DNA from: Haloferax sp046557615
Lineage (GTDB): Archaea > Halobacteriota > Halobacteria > Halobacteriales > Haloferacaceae
Length of the DNA: 64,000 bases
Direction: 5' to 3'
Assembly: GCF_046557615.1 (NCBI RefSeq)
Contig: NZ_JBKIII010000001.1
Span: forward strand, 1,426,001 to 1,490,000
Shown here: positions 41,788 to 50,717 of the stretch, piece by piece
How positions within the stretch are numbered: the first letter of the stretch is position 1
How the letters are laid out: each line of letters begins with the position of its first letter
Notes under the pieces: model-generated
What the model was told of the DNA's origin: nothing
The model's input: only the letters and a program-made list of their open reading frames with translations
Databases searched by the model: none
Program-made: the position numbers and the translations under genes

Positions 41788-43899
41788 ATGGTATTTGTGG
41801 CCCAGGCGGAGGTCACTCGGGAGACCTTCTGGACGATTAGTCCAACCGGTGAGGCGCTCTTCTACGGCCTCGCTGGTATCGCCATCCTCGTATTCATATA
41901 TGGGGTGTACGAGCGGATTGCGAGATACGCTCGTGGTGGCGACGACCCGTTTGACCGCCTGTCTGATTTACCGGGGCGAACAGTGCGCGCGACGAGACTC
42001 GTCTTCTCGAATCGAAAGCAGTTCGACAGAGACACCTACGCGGGCGTGATGCACACGCTCATCCTCTGGGGCTTTCTGACGCTCCTCATCGGAACGACCA
42101 TCCTCGCTATCGACATGGACATCTGGACGAAGCTTCTCTCCCAAGAGTCCTTCTTCGTCGGCCAGTTCTACCTCTCGTACTCCTTCGTGATGGACTTCAT
42201 GGGCCTCGCCTTCGTCGTCGGCATCGGCATGGCCCTCTGGCGTCGTTACGGCGTCCGTCACCCCCGCCTGTGGGGCAAGCACACCGGCTTCGAAGATGCG
42301 GCGTTCATCTGGACGCTCTTCTTGCTCGGCGTCGGTGGCTACGTCATCGAAGCCCTCCGCATCGTCGGCACTGGCTTCCCCGACTTCGAGACGGTGAGCT
42401 TCGTCGGCTGGTTCGTCGCGCTCGTGTTCGAGGGCGTCGGCATGGGTCCGGGACTGGCCGAAAGCCTCTACCGCCTCGGCTGGTGGTCGCACGCGATTCT
42501 CGCACTCGCGTTCGTCGCGGCGATTCCGTACGCCAAACCGCTCCACATGCTCACGTCGTATGCGAACCTCATCACCGCCGACGAGAAAGCAGGCGTTCGC
42601 CTGCCCAAGGTTCCGGCAGACACCCCGCCAGACGAGATTGGCTACGTCTCGGAAGACGACTTCTCGTGGAAGGCGCTGCTCGATTTCGACGCGTGTACGA
42701 AGTGTGGCCGCTGTTCGGACGCCTGTCCGGCGAAGGCCTCCGGTCGCAACCTCGACCCCCGCGACGTGATTCTCGACTTGAAGACCTACCGAGACTCACT
42801 TGACGCGGGCGGCGACTCAATCGACATCGTCGCGGACGGCGGAACTTCGGTTATCGCCAGTGAGTCGATGGACTCCTGTATGGCCTGCATGGCCTGCATG
42901 GACGCCTGTCCGGTCGATATCGAACACCTCGCGCACTTCACCGAGATGAACCGTCGCCTGACCGAAACGGGTCAGCAACAGGAATCGGTTCAGGAAGCGA
43001 TGATGAACATCTTCTCGAACGGCAACGCCTTCGGCGACCCACAACGCAAGCGCCCGGACTGGACCAAAGAACTCGACTTCGAGGTTCCGGACGCCCGCGA
43101 CGAACCTGTGGAGTTCCTCTGGTACGTCGGCGACTACCCATCCTACGACGAGCGCAACCGCGCCGTCGCTCGCTCGCTCGCCCGAATTTTCGAGGAGTCC
43201 GGCGTCTCCTACGGCATCCTCTACGAGGACGAACAGCACGACGGCAACGACGTGCGCCGCGTCGGCGAAGAAGGTCTGTACGAGATGCTCGTCGAGGACA
43301 ACGTCGCCGCGATGGCCGACTGCGACTTCGAGAAAATCGTCTGTACGGACCCCCACTCGTACAACACGTTCCAGAACGAGTACCCGGAAATGGACGACTC
43401 GTTCGACTACCCAGTCTTCCACTACACGCAACTGGTCGAGTCGCTCGTGAACGACGGCCGCCTCGGTCTCTCGGGGAGCGAACTCACCGACCAGACGGTC
43501 ACCTACCACGACCCGTGTCACCTCGGACGCTACAACGGTGAGTACGAGGCACCACGTGAGGTCATCCGTTCGACGGGCGTCTCTCTCGCCGAGATGCCGC
43601 GTAACCGCGCCGACTCGTTCTGTTGCGGTGGCGGCGGCGGCGGTCTCTGGATCGACCACGAAGAAGAGTCCAAGCCCTCCGAAGAGCGCCTCCGCGAAGC
43701 CCTCGAAGATACAGAGGGCGGTGTCGAGCGGTTCGTCGTCGCCTGTCCGATGTGCGCGACGATGTACGAAGACGGACGCAAGACCGGAAACTACGAGGAG
43801 GACATCGAGATTATCGATATTTCAGAGCTTATCGTCGAAGCACTCGACGCGAAGGCTGGCGCAGTCGGGTCGGAAACGACGCCCGCCTCGGCGGACTGA
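41788..43899 (+). CDS. HdrD/GlpC-like Fe-S oxidoreductase fused to a cytochrome b-like membrane domain
   Basis: A 703-residue membrane-bound electron carrier. About six helices (residues 20-260; NarI/HdrE-like with several His, e.g. GVMHTLILWGFL) are followed by two 4Fe-4S motifs, CTKCGRCSDACPA (about 305) and CMACMACMDACPV (about 365). Then comes a C-terminal CCG-type region with DPCHLGRYNG and SFCCGGGGGGLW. The first CCG half is altered (IVCTDPHSYNTF). Relatives pass electrons from ETF or acyl-CoA dehydrogenases to quinones. I start at the ATG at 41788; the TTG at 41782 is less likely. Confidence 0.85.
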   Translation: MVFVAQAEVTRETFWTISPTGEALFYGLAGIAILVFIYGVYERIARYARGGDDPFDRLSDLPGRTVRATRLVFSNRKQFDRDTYAGVMHTLILWGFLTLLIGTTILAIDMDIWTKLLSQESFFVGQFYLSYSFVMDFMGLAFVVGIGMALWRRYGVRHPRLWGKHTGFEDAAFIWTLFLLGVGGYVIEALRIVGTGFPDFETVSFVGWFVALVFEGVGMGPGLAESLYRLGWWSHAILALAFVAAIPYAKPLHMLTSYANLITADEKAGVRLPKVPADTPPDEIGYVSEDDFSWKALLDFDACTKCGRCSDACPAKASGRNLDPRDVILDLKTYRDSLDAGGDSIDIVADGGTSVIASESMDSCMACMACMDACPVDIEHLAHFTEMNRRLTETGQQQESVQEAMMNIFSNGNAFGDPQRKRPDWTKELDFEVPDARDEPVEFLWYVGDYPSYDERNRAVARSLARIFEESGVSYGILYEDEQHDGNDVRRVGEEGLYEMLVEDNVAAMADCDFEKIVCTDPHSYNTFQNEYPEMDDSFDYPVFHYTQLVESLVNDGRLGLSGSELTDQTVTYHDPCHLGRYNGEYEAPREVIRSTGVSLAEMPRNRADSFCCGGGGGGLWIDHEEESKPSEERLREALEDTEGGVERFVVACPMCATMYEDGRKTGNYEEDIEIIDISELIVEALDAKAGAVGSETTPASAD

Positions 43900-43912
43900 G
43901 CAGGTTTCAGCG

Positions 43913-43924
43913 TTTTTTATTTTT
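43913..43924 (+). terminator. U-rich terminator after the Fe-S oxidoreductase gene
   Basis: T6 (43913-43918) and T5 (43920-43924) runs separated by one A, beginning 14 nt after the stop, without a strong stem. This is the form of archaeal oligo-U termination. Confidence 0.5.
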
Positions 43925-43960
43925 GCTGTGTTGACGAGCGGTAGCAGTTGCTCACTGGGC

Positions 43961-43967
43961 AAAAAAA
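43961..43967 (-). terminator. Oligo-T terminator for the ferritin-like gene
   Basis: A7 on the plus strand (T7 on the minus strand) lies 33 nt downstream of the stop of the ferritin-like gene at 44000, in the right orientation for its 3' end. Confidence 0.45.
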
Positions 43968-43999
43968 CGTGAAAACGGGTCGAACCGAGGCGACGCGCG

Positions 44000-44452
44000 T
44001 TAGTCGCGGTCGTACTCTTTCTTGAAGCCGCGGAACTCCGTCCGGTGGGCTTCTTCGTCGCCGAGGAGAGTCACCGCGAGGTCCTCGGTGACGGGGTCGT
44101 TGGCCTCCTCTGCAGCGGTGATGAGCGAACGGTAGGTCTCGATTGCGTCCTCTTCGGCTTCGAGGACGCCGTCGATGACCGAGCTGACGTTCGTGCTATC
44201 TTCCGGTGGCTGGAGGTTAGGTTGGCGGGCCTCGAACGTTCCCGAACCCGGTGGTTTCTCGTCGAGTTGTTTGAGACGGTTGCCGATTTGTTCGGCGTGG
44301 CCCAACTCTTCTTGAATGTCCGCCTTGAGCGACTCCTTTATCTCCTCGGCCCGGACTCCGTCGAGGACGATGGAGTTCGTCATGTAGTTCATCACCGTTT
44401 CCAGTTCGTCATGATACGCGCGCTTCAACAGCGCAGTTACGTCCTCAGACAT
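44000..44452 (-). CDS. Ferritin-like di-iron protein
   Basis: A 150-residue four-helix-bundle protein. The acidic/His positions fit a di-iron site: AYHDELETVMNYM (helix 1), EELGHAEQIGNRL (helix 2, ExxH), EAEEDAIETYRSLI (helix 3) and GDEEAHRTEFRGF (helix 4, ExxH). Ferritin-like proteins of this type store iron, reduce peroxide or oxidise substrates. It is divergent from the histidine kinase gene. Confidence 0.85.
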   Translation of the reverse strand: MSEDVTALLKRAYHDELETVMNYMTNSIVLDGVRAEEIKESLKADIQEELGHAEQIGNRLKQLDEKPPGSGTFEARQPNLQPPEDSTNVSSVIDGVLEAEEDAIETYRSLITAAEEANDPVTEDLAVTLLGDEEAHRTEFRGFKKEYDRD

Positions 44453-44651
44453 GGCACTCTACTGTTGAATCTCTGACCACAAATACCTGTTCGCCTCCGG
44501 CAGGAAGGTCCGCATTTGTTCAGAGAGACCCCGGTAGTTCAGTCGTAGAAACAGGTATAAAGACAGATTGAGAACAATATTCAACAACCATACCAGATTG
44601 CTCCGGGTGAGAGTGTCCGCCCGTCGAAAAAACAGACCGGAAAATCGGAAC

Positions 44652-44658
44652 CTTATAT
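44652..44658 (+). promoter_or_regulatory. TATA-like box abutting the GTG of the histidine kinase gene
   Basis: CTTATATC directly precedes the GTG at 44660. If it is the working TATA box, transcription would begin near 44680, downstream of that GTG, and the ATG at 44726 would be the real start. Confidence 0.4.
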
Positions 44659-44659
44659 C

Positions 44660-45853
44660 GTGAATCAGGGTGATGCATCTCGGTCGCTGTCGGGTGACGA
44701 GGCACGAAGCGAACTTTACAGGCTGATGCATCAGCCACTGCCGCGCAAACAAGCCTTGGCGCGAGTTCTCGAAATCGGGACCCGATACCTCGGCATCGAA
44801 CACGGCCACATCACGGATATCGACAAAGCCACCGATCAGTGGGAAGTCGTCAGTTCGACTGACTCGCCCGACGGCCCATATCCTGAAGGACTCACAGCAG
44901 AACTCAGTAACTCGTACTGCCGACGAACGGTAGCGCAATCTCGACCGGTAGCACTCAACGACGCGGGGAACCAAGGGTGGGCTGACGACTACGCCTATCA
45001 ACTCCATCGACTCGATACGTATCTCGGAATTCGAATCGACGTGTTCGGCGAACCCTACGGAACGATGTGTTTTGTAGCGCGTGAATCACGAGACGGAGAG
45101 TTTACCGAAGTCGAACGCATCTTCATCGAACTCGCCGGAGAGGTCACGCGGCAGGTACTCGAACGGTTCTATCATCAAAAGGACCTCGCGAACCGTGACC
45201 GTCTGATTTCGGTTCTCAACCGCGTCCTCCGTCACAACCTCCGCAACGACCTGAACGTCGTCAATGGATACGCGCAACTCCTCGAAAGCCGAACGAGCGG
45301 CGACGAAAAGCGGTGGTCACAGATTATCGGCTCGACCACGACAGGATTACTGGCGACAGCTGAAAAGAGTCGGAAACTGGAGCAGTTGACGCGCACCGTC
45401 CCGGTTACCAGACCGACAGACATCGTTCCTGTCGTCCACGAGGCAGTCGATGAAACCAACCGTCAACACCCAGCCGTCGAGGTGGCGCTCACCGCTCCAA
45501 AAGAGGCAGTGACATTTGCCTCACCGGAGTTCGCAGACGCCGTCACCGAACTCCTCGACAACGCGGCGACGTACAGCGGGAGCGAACCAACTATCGAGGT
45601 GATGCTCACCCACGAATCCGACGAGACTGTTGTTCGTATCGACGACGACGGACCGGGGCTACCAGTTGACGAACAACAAGTTCTGACCGGCGGTGCGGAA
45701 GAGCCATTGACCCACGGAAGCGGCCTCGGCTTGGCGCTCGTCTTTTGGATTATTACGAACTTAGACGGCACAATCACGGTTGATGCGACCCCATCGGGGA
45801 CGACAGTCGAACTTCGGTTGCAAAGCGCCACTTCGATATCGTCGAGCGAGTGA
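44660..45853 (+). CDS. GAF-domain histidine kinase
   Basis: A 397-residue (GTG start) or 375-residue (ATG at 44726) soluble sensor kinase. A GAF domain lies at about 25-175 (LEIGTRYLGIEHGHITDIDK; LGIRIDVFGEPYGTMCFVA). The H-box RVLRHNLRNDLNVVNGYAQLL is at about 193-213, with the haloarchaeal HNLRN form. The HATPase has N-box VTELLDNAATYSG, DDDGPGLPVD and HGSGLGLALV. No transmembrane segment or receiver domain is seen, and no response regulator is adjacent. A 16-bp palindrome lies at the alternative start. Confidence 0.85.
   Translation: MNQGDASRSLSGDEARSELYRLMHQPLPRKQALARVLEIGTRYLGIEHGHITDIDKATDQWEVVSSTDSPDGPYPEGLTAELSNSYCRRTVAQSRPVALNDAGNQGWADDYAYQLHRLDTYLGIRIDVFGEPYGTMCFVARESRDGEFTEVERIFIELAGEVTRQVLERFYHQKDLANRDRLISVLNRVLRHNLRNDLNVVNGYAQLLESRTSGDEKRWSQIIGSTTTGLLATAEKSRKLEQLTRTVPVTRPTDIVPVVHEAVDETNRQHPAVEVALTAPKEAVTFASPEFADAVTELLDNAATYSGSEPTIEVMLTHESDETVVRIDDDGPGLPVDEQQVLTGGAEEPLTHGSGLGLALVFWIITNLDGTITVDATPSGTTVELRLQSATSISSSE
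44721..44736. repeat. 16-bp perfect palindrome at the kinase's alternative start codon
   Basis: GGCTGATGCATCAGCC is self-complementary over all 16 bases and contains the ATG at 44726. The 8-bp core GATGCATC also occurs at 44672-44679. It may be an operator or chance in-gene symmetry. Confidence 0.55.
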
Positions 45854-45900
45854 CTTACGACGGGTTTTCCGCGATGTGTAGGGCGAACGCCGAGAATATC

Positions 45901-46272
45901 TTAGATGTACTCGACCAGTTCGACTACGTAGCCGTCCGGGTCTTTGACGAACGCGGCACGGGCATCCGCGGCGTCGATATTCAGCGGTGCTTTCACCACG
46001 TCGGGATTCTCGGCTTCCAGAATCTCTTCGAACGCCTGGTCCACGTTCTCGACTTCGATGGCGACGTGGTCGATACCCGACGGTTCGATTTGCGCCGTCG
46101 AGGTTGGGTCGTACTTCAGTTGGAGTTCCATATCGGTGTCGTCGCTCCCGAGATAGACGTTTTGTACCCCATCGAGTTCGAACTGAGAGGTCTGTTCGAG
46201 TCCGAGGACGGTGTAGAACTCACGGGTCGCTTTGAGGTCCGAGATGACGAGTGCAGTGTGAATAAGTCCCAT
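45901..46272 (-). CDS. VOC-family (glyoxalase-like) protein
   Basis: A 123-residue vicinal-oxygen-chelate fold: MGLIHTALVISDLKATREFY (metal His at 5), QNVYLGSDDTDMELQLKYD, GIDHVAIEVENVDQAFEEI and AAFVKDPDGYVVELVEYI (metal Glu). It resembles lactoylglutathione lyase but lacks the features that would fix a substrate. I start at the ATG at 46272; the upstream frame overlaps the ferredoxin gene on the same strand. Confidence 0.88.
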   Translation of the reverse strand: MGLIHTALVISDLKATREFYTVLGLEQTSQFELDGVQNVYLGSDDTDMELQLKYDPTSTAQIEPSGIDHVAIEVENVDQAFEEILEAENPDVVKAPLNIDAADARAAFVKDPDGYVVELVEYI

Positions 46273-46343
46273 GAGACGACTGACGCGAGCGAGAACAATA
46301 AACGGCGGCCTATGGGCAGTTTCTCGGGCGTGTGTGAGACGGG

Positions 46344-46667
46344 TCAGGCTTGCCGGGAGGCGTCCACGTCGATTGCATCCACGGGGCAGATATCGACACA
46401 GAGCATGCAGTCGATACACTGGTCTTCGTTCGTGGGTTCGACTTTCATCTCGCTCACGGGGTGGTCGGGCGTATCGACCCACGTGAACACGTCCACGGGG
46501 CAGTTTTCGAGACACGCGCCGTCTGCGAGACAGATGTCGTAATCGACGGCGACGTGGGTGCCGTGGATGCCGAGTTTCTCCGGTGGTTCGACGGGGCCCC
46601 AGACAGTAACACCGTTTTCTTCTCCTGCTTTCTTGCGGTTCTGGTCGAAATTCGGGTCGATAGCCAT
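46344..46667 (-). CDS. Ferredoxin with one incomplete cluster motif (probable 7Fe type)
   Basis: A 107-residue ferredoxin. The first cluster motif CLADGACLENCP has Asp in place of the second Cys, which favours a 3Fe-4S cluster. The second, CIDCMLCVDICP, is a complete 4Fe-4S motif. An N-terminal extension (about 45 residues, with VTVWGPVEPPEKLGIHGTHV) resembles zinc-ferredoxins of archaea, in which His residues may bind zinc. I start at the ATG at 46667. It probably carries electrons for oxidoreductases such as the HdrD-like protein, but no direct link is seen. Confidence 0.85.
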   Translation of the reverse strand: MAIDPNFDQNRKKAGEENGVTVWGPVEPPEKLGIHGTHVAVDYDICLADGACLENCPVDVFTWVDTPDHPVSEMKVEPTNEDQCIDCMLCVDICPVDAIDVDASRQA

Positions 46668-46752
46668 TTGCTGAAAATTCGCTGGGGGAGATACTAAAGC
46701 GTCTTCATCACGGGTCAGAGAATTCGAAGACAACGAAGTGATTCGAGACCAG

Positions 46753-48177
46753 TCAGCGACGAGTGGCGACCAGTGCAACTGCGGCGAGCGCGATGATTGC
46801 AACTGCTGGGCCGAATCCCGGCGTGTCGGAGCCAGTGGTAGAGGTCGCTTCGGTCGTTGTGTCGGTCGCTGTCGCTTGCGTCGTCTTCAGACCTTCCGAA
46901 AGCACCAGCGTCCCGATGTCGGTGACGTTTCCTCCGGCAGTGAGTTCGAGGTCGTATTCGAGGTCAGGTTCGCTCTCGGTGTAATTTCTCGGTCGGGATA
47001 TGGAGAACCCATGAACCTCGTCACCCTCGGAAACGGTCATGAAGTGGTCGGAGTTGTAGGGTGCAGTCAGGTTGAGTAAGAAGACGACTTGTCCGTCGCC
47101 GTCGGCATCCATGAGTTGGCCGGTCGAGTAGAAGCCGTCAGATTCGGACCCAGCGGTGAACGTCGCACGCTCTGTGGTAGGGCCGAACTCGACGGTGATG
47201 TTTGCAACGCTGTTGTTGTTCAGGGGGGCGTGTACTATAGACTCGGCGAACGACGCGTTCGAACCAGTGGTCTCGGGAACCTGTTTTGCTTGCACGACGA
47301 GCGTGCCGATGTCAACGGTCTCGTTCCCGTCGGAGAGTGAGAGGTCGTAGTCCGTCTCTGCCGTGATGGTCGTCGCCGAGTCGTTCCACGAGAGATCCTC
47401 GATTCGGTCACCATTTGAGACAGAGAGATACTCGTCTGGCGTTGCGTCGGCGGATGCAGTCAAGTCGATACTCACGGTGGCTTTCCGGTCGCCGTTACCG
47501 TCGGCGAGTTCGACGGTCGTGTTGTATCCGGTGCCGTTGGACTCCCCTTCGTTGGCCGAGATACGGAGCGTTGCGGTTCTGCTCGAATCGAACGCGACCT
47601 GAATCGTCGCGGTGTTATCGATACCGGGAGTTGCCAGATAAAGAGGGTCTACGAACTCGGGTTCCTCCGGTGGCTTCGGGATAGGCGTCGCCGAAATCGG
47701 GTCAACCGCAGAGTCGTTCTCTTCGATGACGAGCGTCGCCGTATCGTTCGGGTCGTCTATTGGTCCGGTTCGAAGTTCGTAGTCACCGGCATCAAGGAGA
47801 TTCGAGAGATAGTACGTCGATTGCGACGAGTTTCGAATCGAGTCGTCACCAGCAACGGAGAGATACGATTCAGGGTCGGTCTGACCAGCAGTCGAGGTGT
47901 TCATTTCGAGCGTGACGGTTCCATCGTCGTTCTCGTCAACCACCGTTGCGTGGACGAGAAATCCCTGGTTCTCGTCGCCGATGTGAACGTCGAACGTGTT
48001 GTTCGCGCTATCTGGCGTTTCGAGTGTAATTGAGACGACCTCACCCTGTTCGCCGTAGAACGCACTTTCTGTGAACTCGTAGGGCTCTGGGGAGGCCGTT
48101 GCAGGTGCGACTGCTGTCGTAAGAAGAGCCATTGCGAGAGCAATAACCAGGACGACGTTCATGTTGGAGGGGCGCAT
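46753..48177 (-). CDS. Secreted PGF-CTERM surface protein with BGTF-like repeats
   Basis: A 474-residue exported protein. It has an N-terminal signal peptide (VVLVIALAMALLTTAVAPATA) and beta-rich repeats at about 40-150, 185-300 and 305-430 with recurring ESYLSVAGDD, DEYLSVSNGD and HFMTVSEGDE. A Thr-rich spacer follows (TTQATATDTTTEATSTT), then the C-terminal sorting signal TPGFGPAVAIIALAAVALVA with basic end TRR. PGF-CTERM proteins are cleaved by archaeosortase A and lipid-anchored. Many N-x-S/T sites suggest N-glycosylation. Confidence 0.85.
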   Translation of the reverse strand: MRPSNMNVVLVIALAMALLTTAVAPATASPEPYEFTESAFYGEQGEVVSITLETPDSANNTFDVHIGDENQGFLVHATVVDENDDGTVTLEMNTSTAGQTDPESYLSVAGDDSIRNSSQSTYYLSNLLDAGDYELRTGPIDDPNDTATLVIEENDSAVDPISATPIPKPPEEPEFVDPLYLATPGIDNTATIQVAFDSSRTATLRISANEGESNGTGYNTTVELADGNGDRKATVSIDLTASADATPDEYLSVSNGDRIEDLSWNDSATTITAETDYDLSLSDGNETVDIGTLVVQAKQVPETTGSNASFAESIVHAPLNNNSVANITVEFGPTTERATFTAGSESDGFYSTGQLMDADGDGQVVFLLNLTAPYNSDHFMTVSEGDEVHGFSISRPRNYTESEPDLEYDLELTAGGNVTDIGTLVLSEGLKTTQATATDTTTEATSTTGSDTPGFGPAVAIIALAAVALVATRR

Positions 48178-48297
48178 TGGTTGGTAGTTTCAAACCACCA
48201 ACTAATTACTTTCTAAATTGTCATTTCAGAGTGGTATCAGTAGTGAGCGACAAGCGACTGAGTGAAAGGAAACGGGAGGGCAGTTGGAGGGCGGTAC

Positions 48298-48588
48298 TTA
48301 CGCTTTTGCAGCCTCGATGTGAGCGAGCGCTCGAGCGACGAATTCGACGTCGCGGTCGGGCGCTTCGTCACGATAGTCGCAGAGTGCGTCTACGATATAG
48401 TCGAGTTCTGCGCGGGTGAAATCTTCGTTGCCTGCTTCGACCCGCACGAGCAGGTCTGTCGCTGGCGTCGGCTCTTCGTCCTCGGAATATGCCCGCTCGA
48501 TTGCGGCGAGCAGGGCAGTGTGGACAACCCACGACTCTTCGTGTGAGAGGTCGAGAGGGGCTGGACGGTCTTGTGCCGAAGTAGTCAT
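48298..48588 (-). CDS. 96-residue helical conserved protein
   Basis: A small acidic protein (begins MTTSAQDRPAPLDLSHEESW) with helices VVHTALLAAIERAYSED and TRAELDYIVDALCDYRDEA, and a final ARALAHIEAAKA. There is no motif of known function. I start at the ATG at 48588, consistent with the promoter at 48621-48630; the longer frame to 48648 would include that promoter. Confidence 0.68.
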   Translation of the reverse strand: MTTSAQDRPAPLDLSHEESWVVHTALLAAIERAYSEDEEPTPATDLLVRVEAGNEDFTRAELDYIVDALCDYRDEAPDRDVEFVARALAHIEAAKA

Positions 48589-48620
48589 TGTATGGTTCCG
48601 TGAGACGATACGGCCCCCAG

Positions 48621-48630
48621 GGTATATAGA
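48621..48630 (-). promoter_or_regulatory. TATA box of the 96-residue protein gene
   Basis: TCTATATACC on the minus strand is about 38 nt upstream of the ATG at 48588, a strong TATA match that leaves a leader of about 10-12 nt. Confidence 0.55.
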
Positions 48631-48694
48631 TATGTGTATTGTTGGCACGCGTCACACACAATGTCGAAAGCGCCTCGGTGAGTCGCTTCTGCGA

Positions 48695-49858
48695 CTATTT
48701 GAACGCCGGAATTCCGGTCAAATCGGCACCGAGAACGAGCGTGTGGATGTCGTCGGTACCTTCGTAGGTGTAGACAGTTTCGATGTTGGCGAGATGTCGC
48801 ATCGGCGAGTAGTCGGTCGTGATGCCGTTTCCGCCGAGCATCTCGCGGGCCGTGCGCGTCACCTCGCGGGCGACCCGGACGTTGTGGCGCTTTGCCATCG
48901 AGACGTGCTGGTGTCGGAGGTCACCTCGCTCTTTCAGGTCGGCGAGGCGGTAGGCCTGCAACTGGGCGTTCGTGATTTGTGTCGCCATCTCGGCGAGTTT
49001 GCCCTGCTGGAGTTGGAAGCGGGCGATTGGACCGCCGAACTGGTCGCGGTCTTTTGCATACTGGAGGGCCGTCTCGAAGGCGTCGCGGGCCGCACCGACG
49101 ACACCCCACGAGATACCGTAGCGGGCTTGCGTGAGACACGACAGTGGGCCTTTCATGCCTTCAACACCGGGAAGGACGTTCGCTTCGGGAATCCACACGT
49201 CGTTGAGACCGATTTCGCCCGTCACCGACGCGCGCATAGAGAGTTTGTCGTCGATTTTGTTCGTCGTCACGCCGTCGCGGTCGGTCTCGACGAGGAATCC
49301 ACGGACCGGCGAGTCTTCGGTCGAGGTGTCACGCGCCCAGACGACCGCAACGTCGGCGATTGGAGAGTTCGTAATCCACGTCTTCGACCCGTTGAGGACG
49401 TAGCCGTCATCATCACGTTCGGCACGGGTCTGCATGCCCGCCGGGTCCGACCCGTGTTCGGGTTCCGTGAGGCCGAAACACCCGACGTACTCACCGGTCC
49501 CGAGTTTTGGAAGCCACTTTTCCTTCTGCTCTTCAGAGCCGTAGGCGTGAATCGGGTAGATAACGAGCGACCCCTGTACGCTCGCCATCGAACGCAGGCC
49601 GGAGTCGCCTGCTTCGAGTTCCTGCATCAAGAGACCGTAGGCGCGCTGGCCGAGTCCGGGGAGGCCATATCCGTCGAGATTGGGCGCGTAGAAGCCGAGT
49701 TCGCCCATCTCGGGGATGAGTTCTGTCGGGAACGTCCCGTCTTCGAAATGCTCGCCAATGTCGGGTTTGACCTGCTCTTCGACGAATCGGCGGGCCTCGT
49801 CGCGGACCATCTTCTCTTCGCTGGTGAGGTCCGATTCGAGACCTAGATAATCGAGCAT
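48695..49858 (-). CDS. Acyl-CoA dehydrogenase family protein (glutaryl-CoA dehydrogenase-like)
   Basis: A 387-residue flavoprotein. It begins MLDYLGLESDLTSEE; the FAD/substrate loop CFGLTEPEHGSDPAGMQTRA and KTWITNSPIADVAVVWAR are typical. The C-terminal YEGTDDIHTLVLGADLTG holds the catalytic-base Glu in the position used by glutaryl-CoA dehydrogenases. Electrons would pass through ETF to a quinone oxidoreductase; the HdrD-like protein at 41788 could be that acceptor. An ATG 14 codons upstream (49900) is an alternative start. Confidence 0.9.
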   Translation of the reverse strand: MLDYLGLESDLTSEEKMVRDEARRFVEEQVKPDIGEHFEDGTFPTELIPEMGELGFYAPNLDGYGLPGLGQRAYGLLMQELEAGDSGLRSMASVQGSLVIYPIHAYGSEEQKEKWLPKLGTGEYVGCFGLTEPEHGSDPAGMQTRAERDDDGYVLNGSKTWITNSPIADVAVVWARDTSTEDSPVRGFLVETDRDGVTTNKIDDKLSMRASVTGEIGLNDVWIPEANVLPGVEGMKGPLSCLTQARYGISWGVVGAARDAFETALQYAKDRDQFGGPIARFQLQQGKLAEMATQITNAQLQAYRLADLKERGDLRHQHVSMAKRHNVRVAREVTRTAREMLGGNGITTDYSPMRHLANIETVYTYEGTDDIHTLVLGADLTGIPAFK

Positions 49859-49939
49859 GATAGACCGTGCGATTGGCGAAGTGAAAAGCGATTCGCTCAC
49901 ACGTCTCGTGGCGACGCCGGACGCGAAAATCGAAGTCGT

Positions 49940-50647
49940 TCAGGCCGCAGATGTAGTAGATTCGGCGCGAACGCGGTCGACGTAGATGACGAAGTTGTCG
50001 AACAGGCGCTTTGCCTCGCAAGCCGCATCGAAGTTCTCGGCGGTGATGCCATCGAGAACCGACTGAATCTGGTCGTCGGGGAGGAAGTCTTTCGACCGGG
50101 TAATCTTCTCTGCGGTGTCCATGTCGTACTCGGGGTGGAACTGCACGCCGAAGGCGTGGTTTCGGCGGAACGCGTGGACGCCAAACTCGTTCTCGGCGAG
50201 CAGGGTCGCACCCGGCGGGAGTTCGGTCACGACGTCGCCGTGGGAGGTGAAGACGAGGAACTCCTCTGAGATGTCCGAGAGGAGTTCGTCGCCGTCATCG
50301 GTTTTCGAAATTCGGCTGTAGCCGAGTTCGAATTCACCCATGTCTTCGACGGTCCCGCCGAGGGCCTGAGCGACGACTTGATGGCCGAAACAGACACCGA
50401 GAATCGGCAGGCCGCGCTCGTCGGCTTCTGCGACCCACGAAAGGAGATTCTGAATCCACTCATCGTCCCAGTAGACCGACGACGACGACCCCGTGATGAC
50501 GACACCGTCGTAGTCGAAGTGTGCCGGAAGGTTCCCCTCGGTCACGTCGAACTCCGAGAGGTCGGCGTCGAGTTCGCGGCGGAAGTTCCGAGAGGTGCTC
50601 GAGTCGGAGTGTGACGCATCCAAGAAGGCAAAGCGTGGCCTGGTCAT
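49940..50647 (-). CDS. Class I glutamine amidotransferase-like protein
   Basis: A 235-residue GATase-1 fold with a complete triad: nucleophile Cys in ILGVCFGHQVVAQALGG (about residue 88) and His-Glu in GVQFHPEYDMD (about 175). It is most like the stand-alone GMP-synthase-subunit/GATase1 group, which hydrolyse glutamine or gamma-glutamyl compounds. The partner synthetase is not in the window. I start at the ATG at 50647 (MTRPRFAFLDAS); ATGs upstream add only six residues or non-family sequence. Confidence 0.85.
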   Translation of the reverse strand: MTRPRFAFLDASHSDSSTSRNFRRELDADLSEFDVTEGNLPAHFDYDGVVITGSSSSVYWDDEWIQNLLSWVAEADERGLPILGVCFGHQVVAQALGGTVEDMGEFELGYSRISKTDDGDELLSDISEEFLVFTSHGDVVTELPPGATLLAENEFGVHAFRRNHAFGVQFHPEYDMDTAEKITRSKDFLPDDQIQSVLDGITAENFDAACEAKRLFDNFVIYVDRVRAESTTSAA

Positions 50648-50717
50648 TACCCGAATACAGACCATAGGTGGCCAAAGGAGTTGCGCCCGGGACGGAATTG
50701 GCCGCTGCTGATGACGC

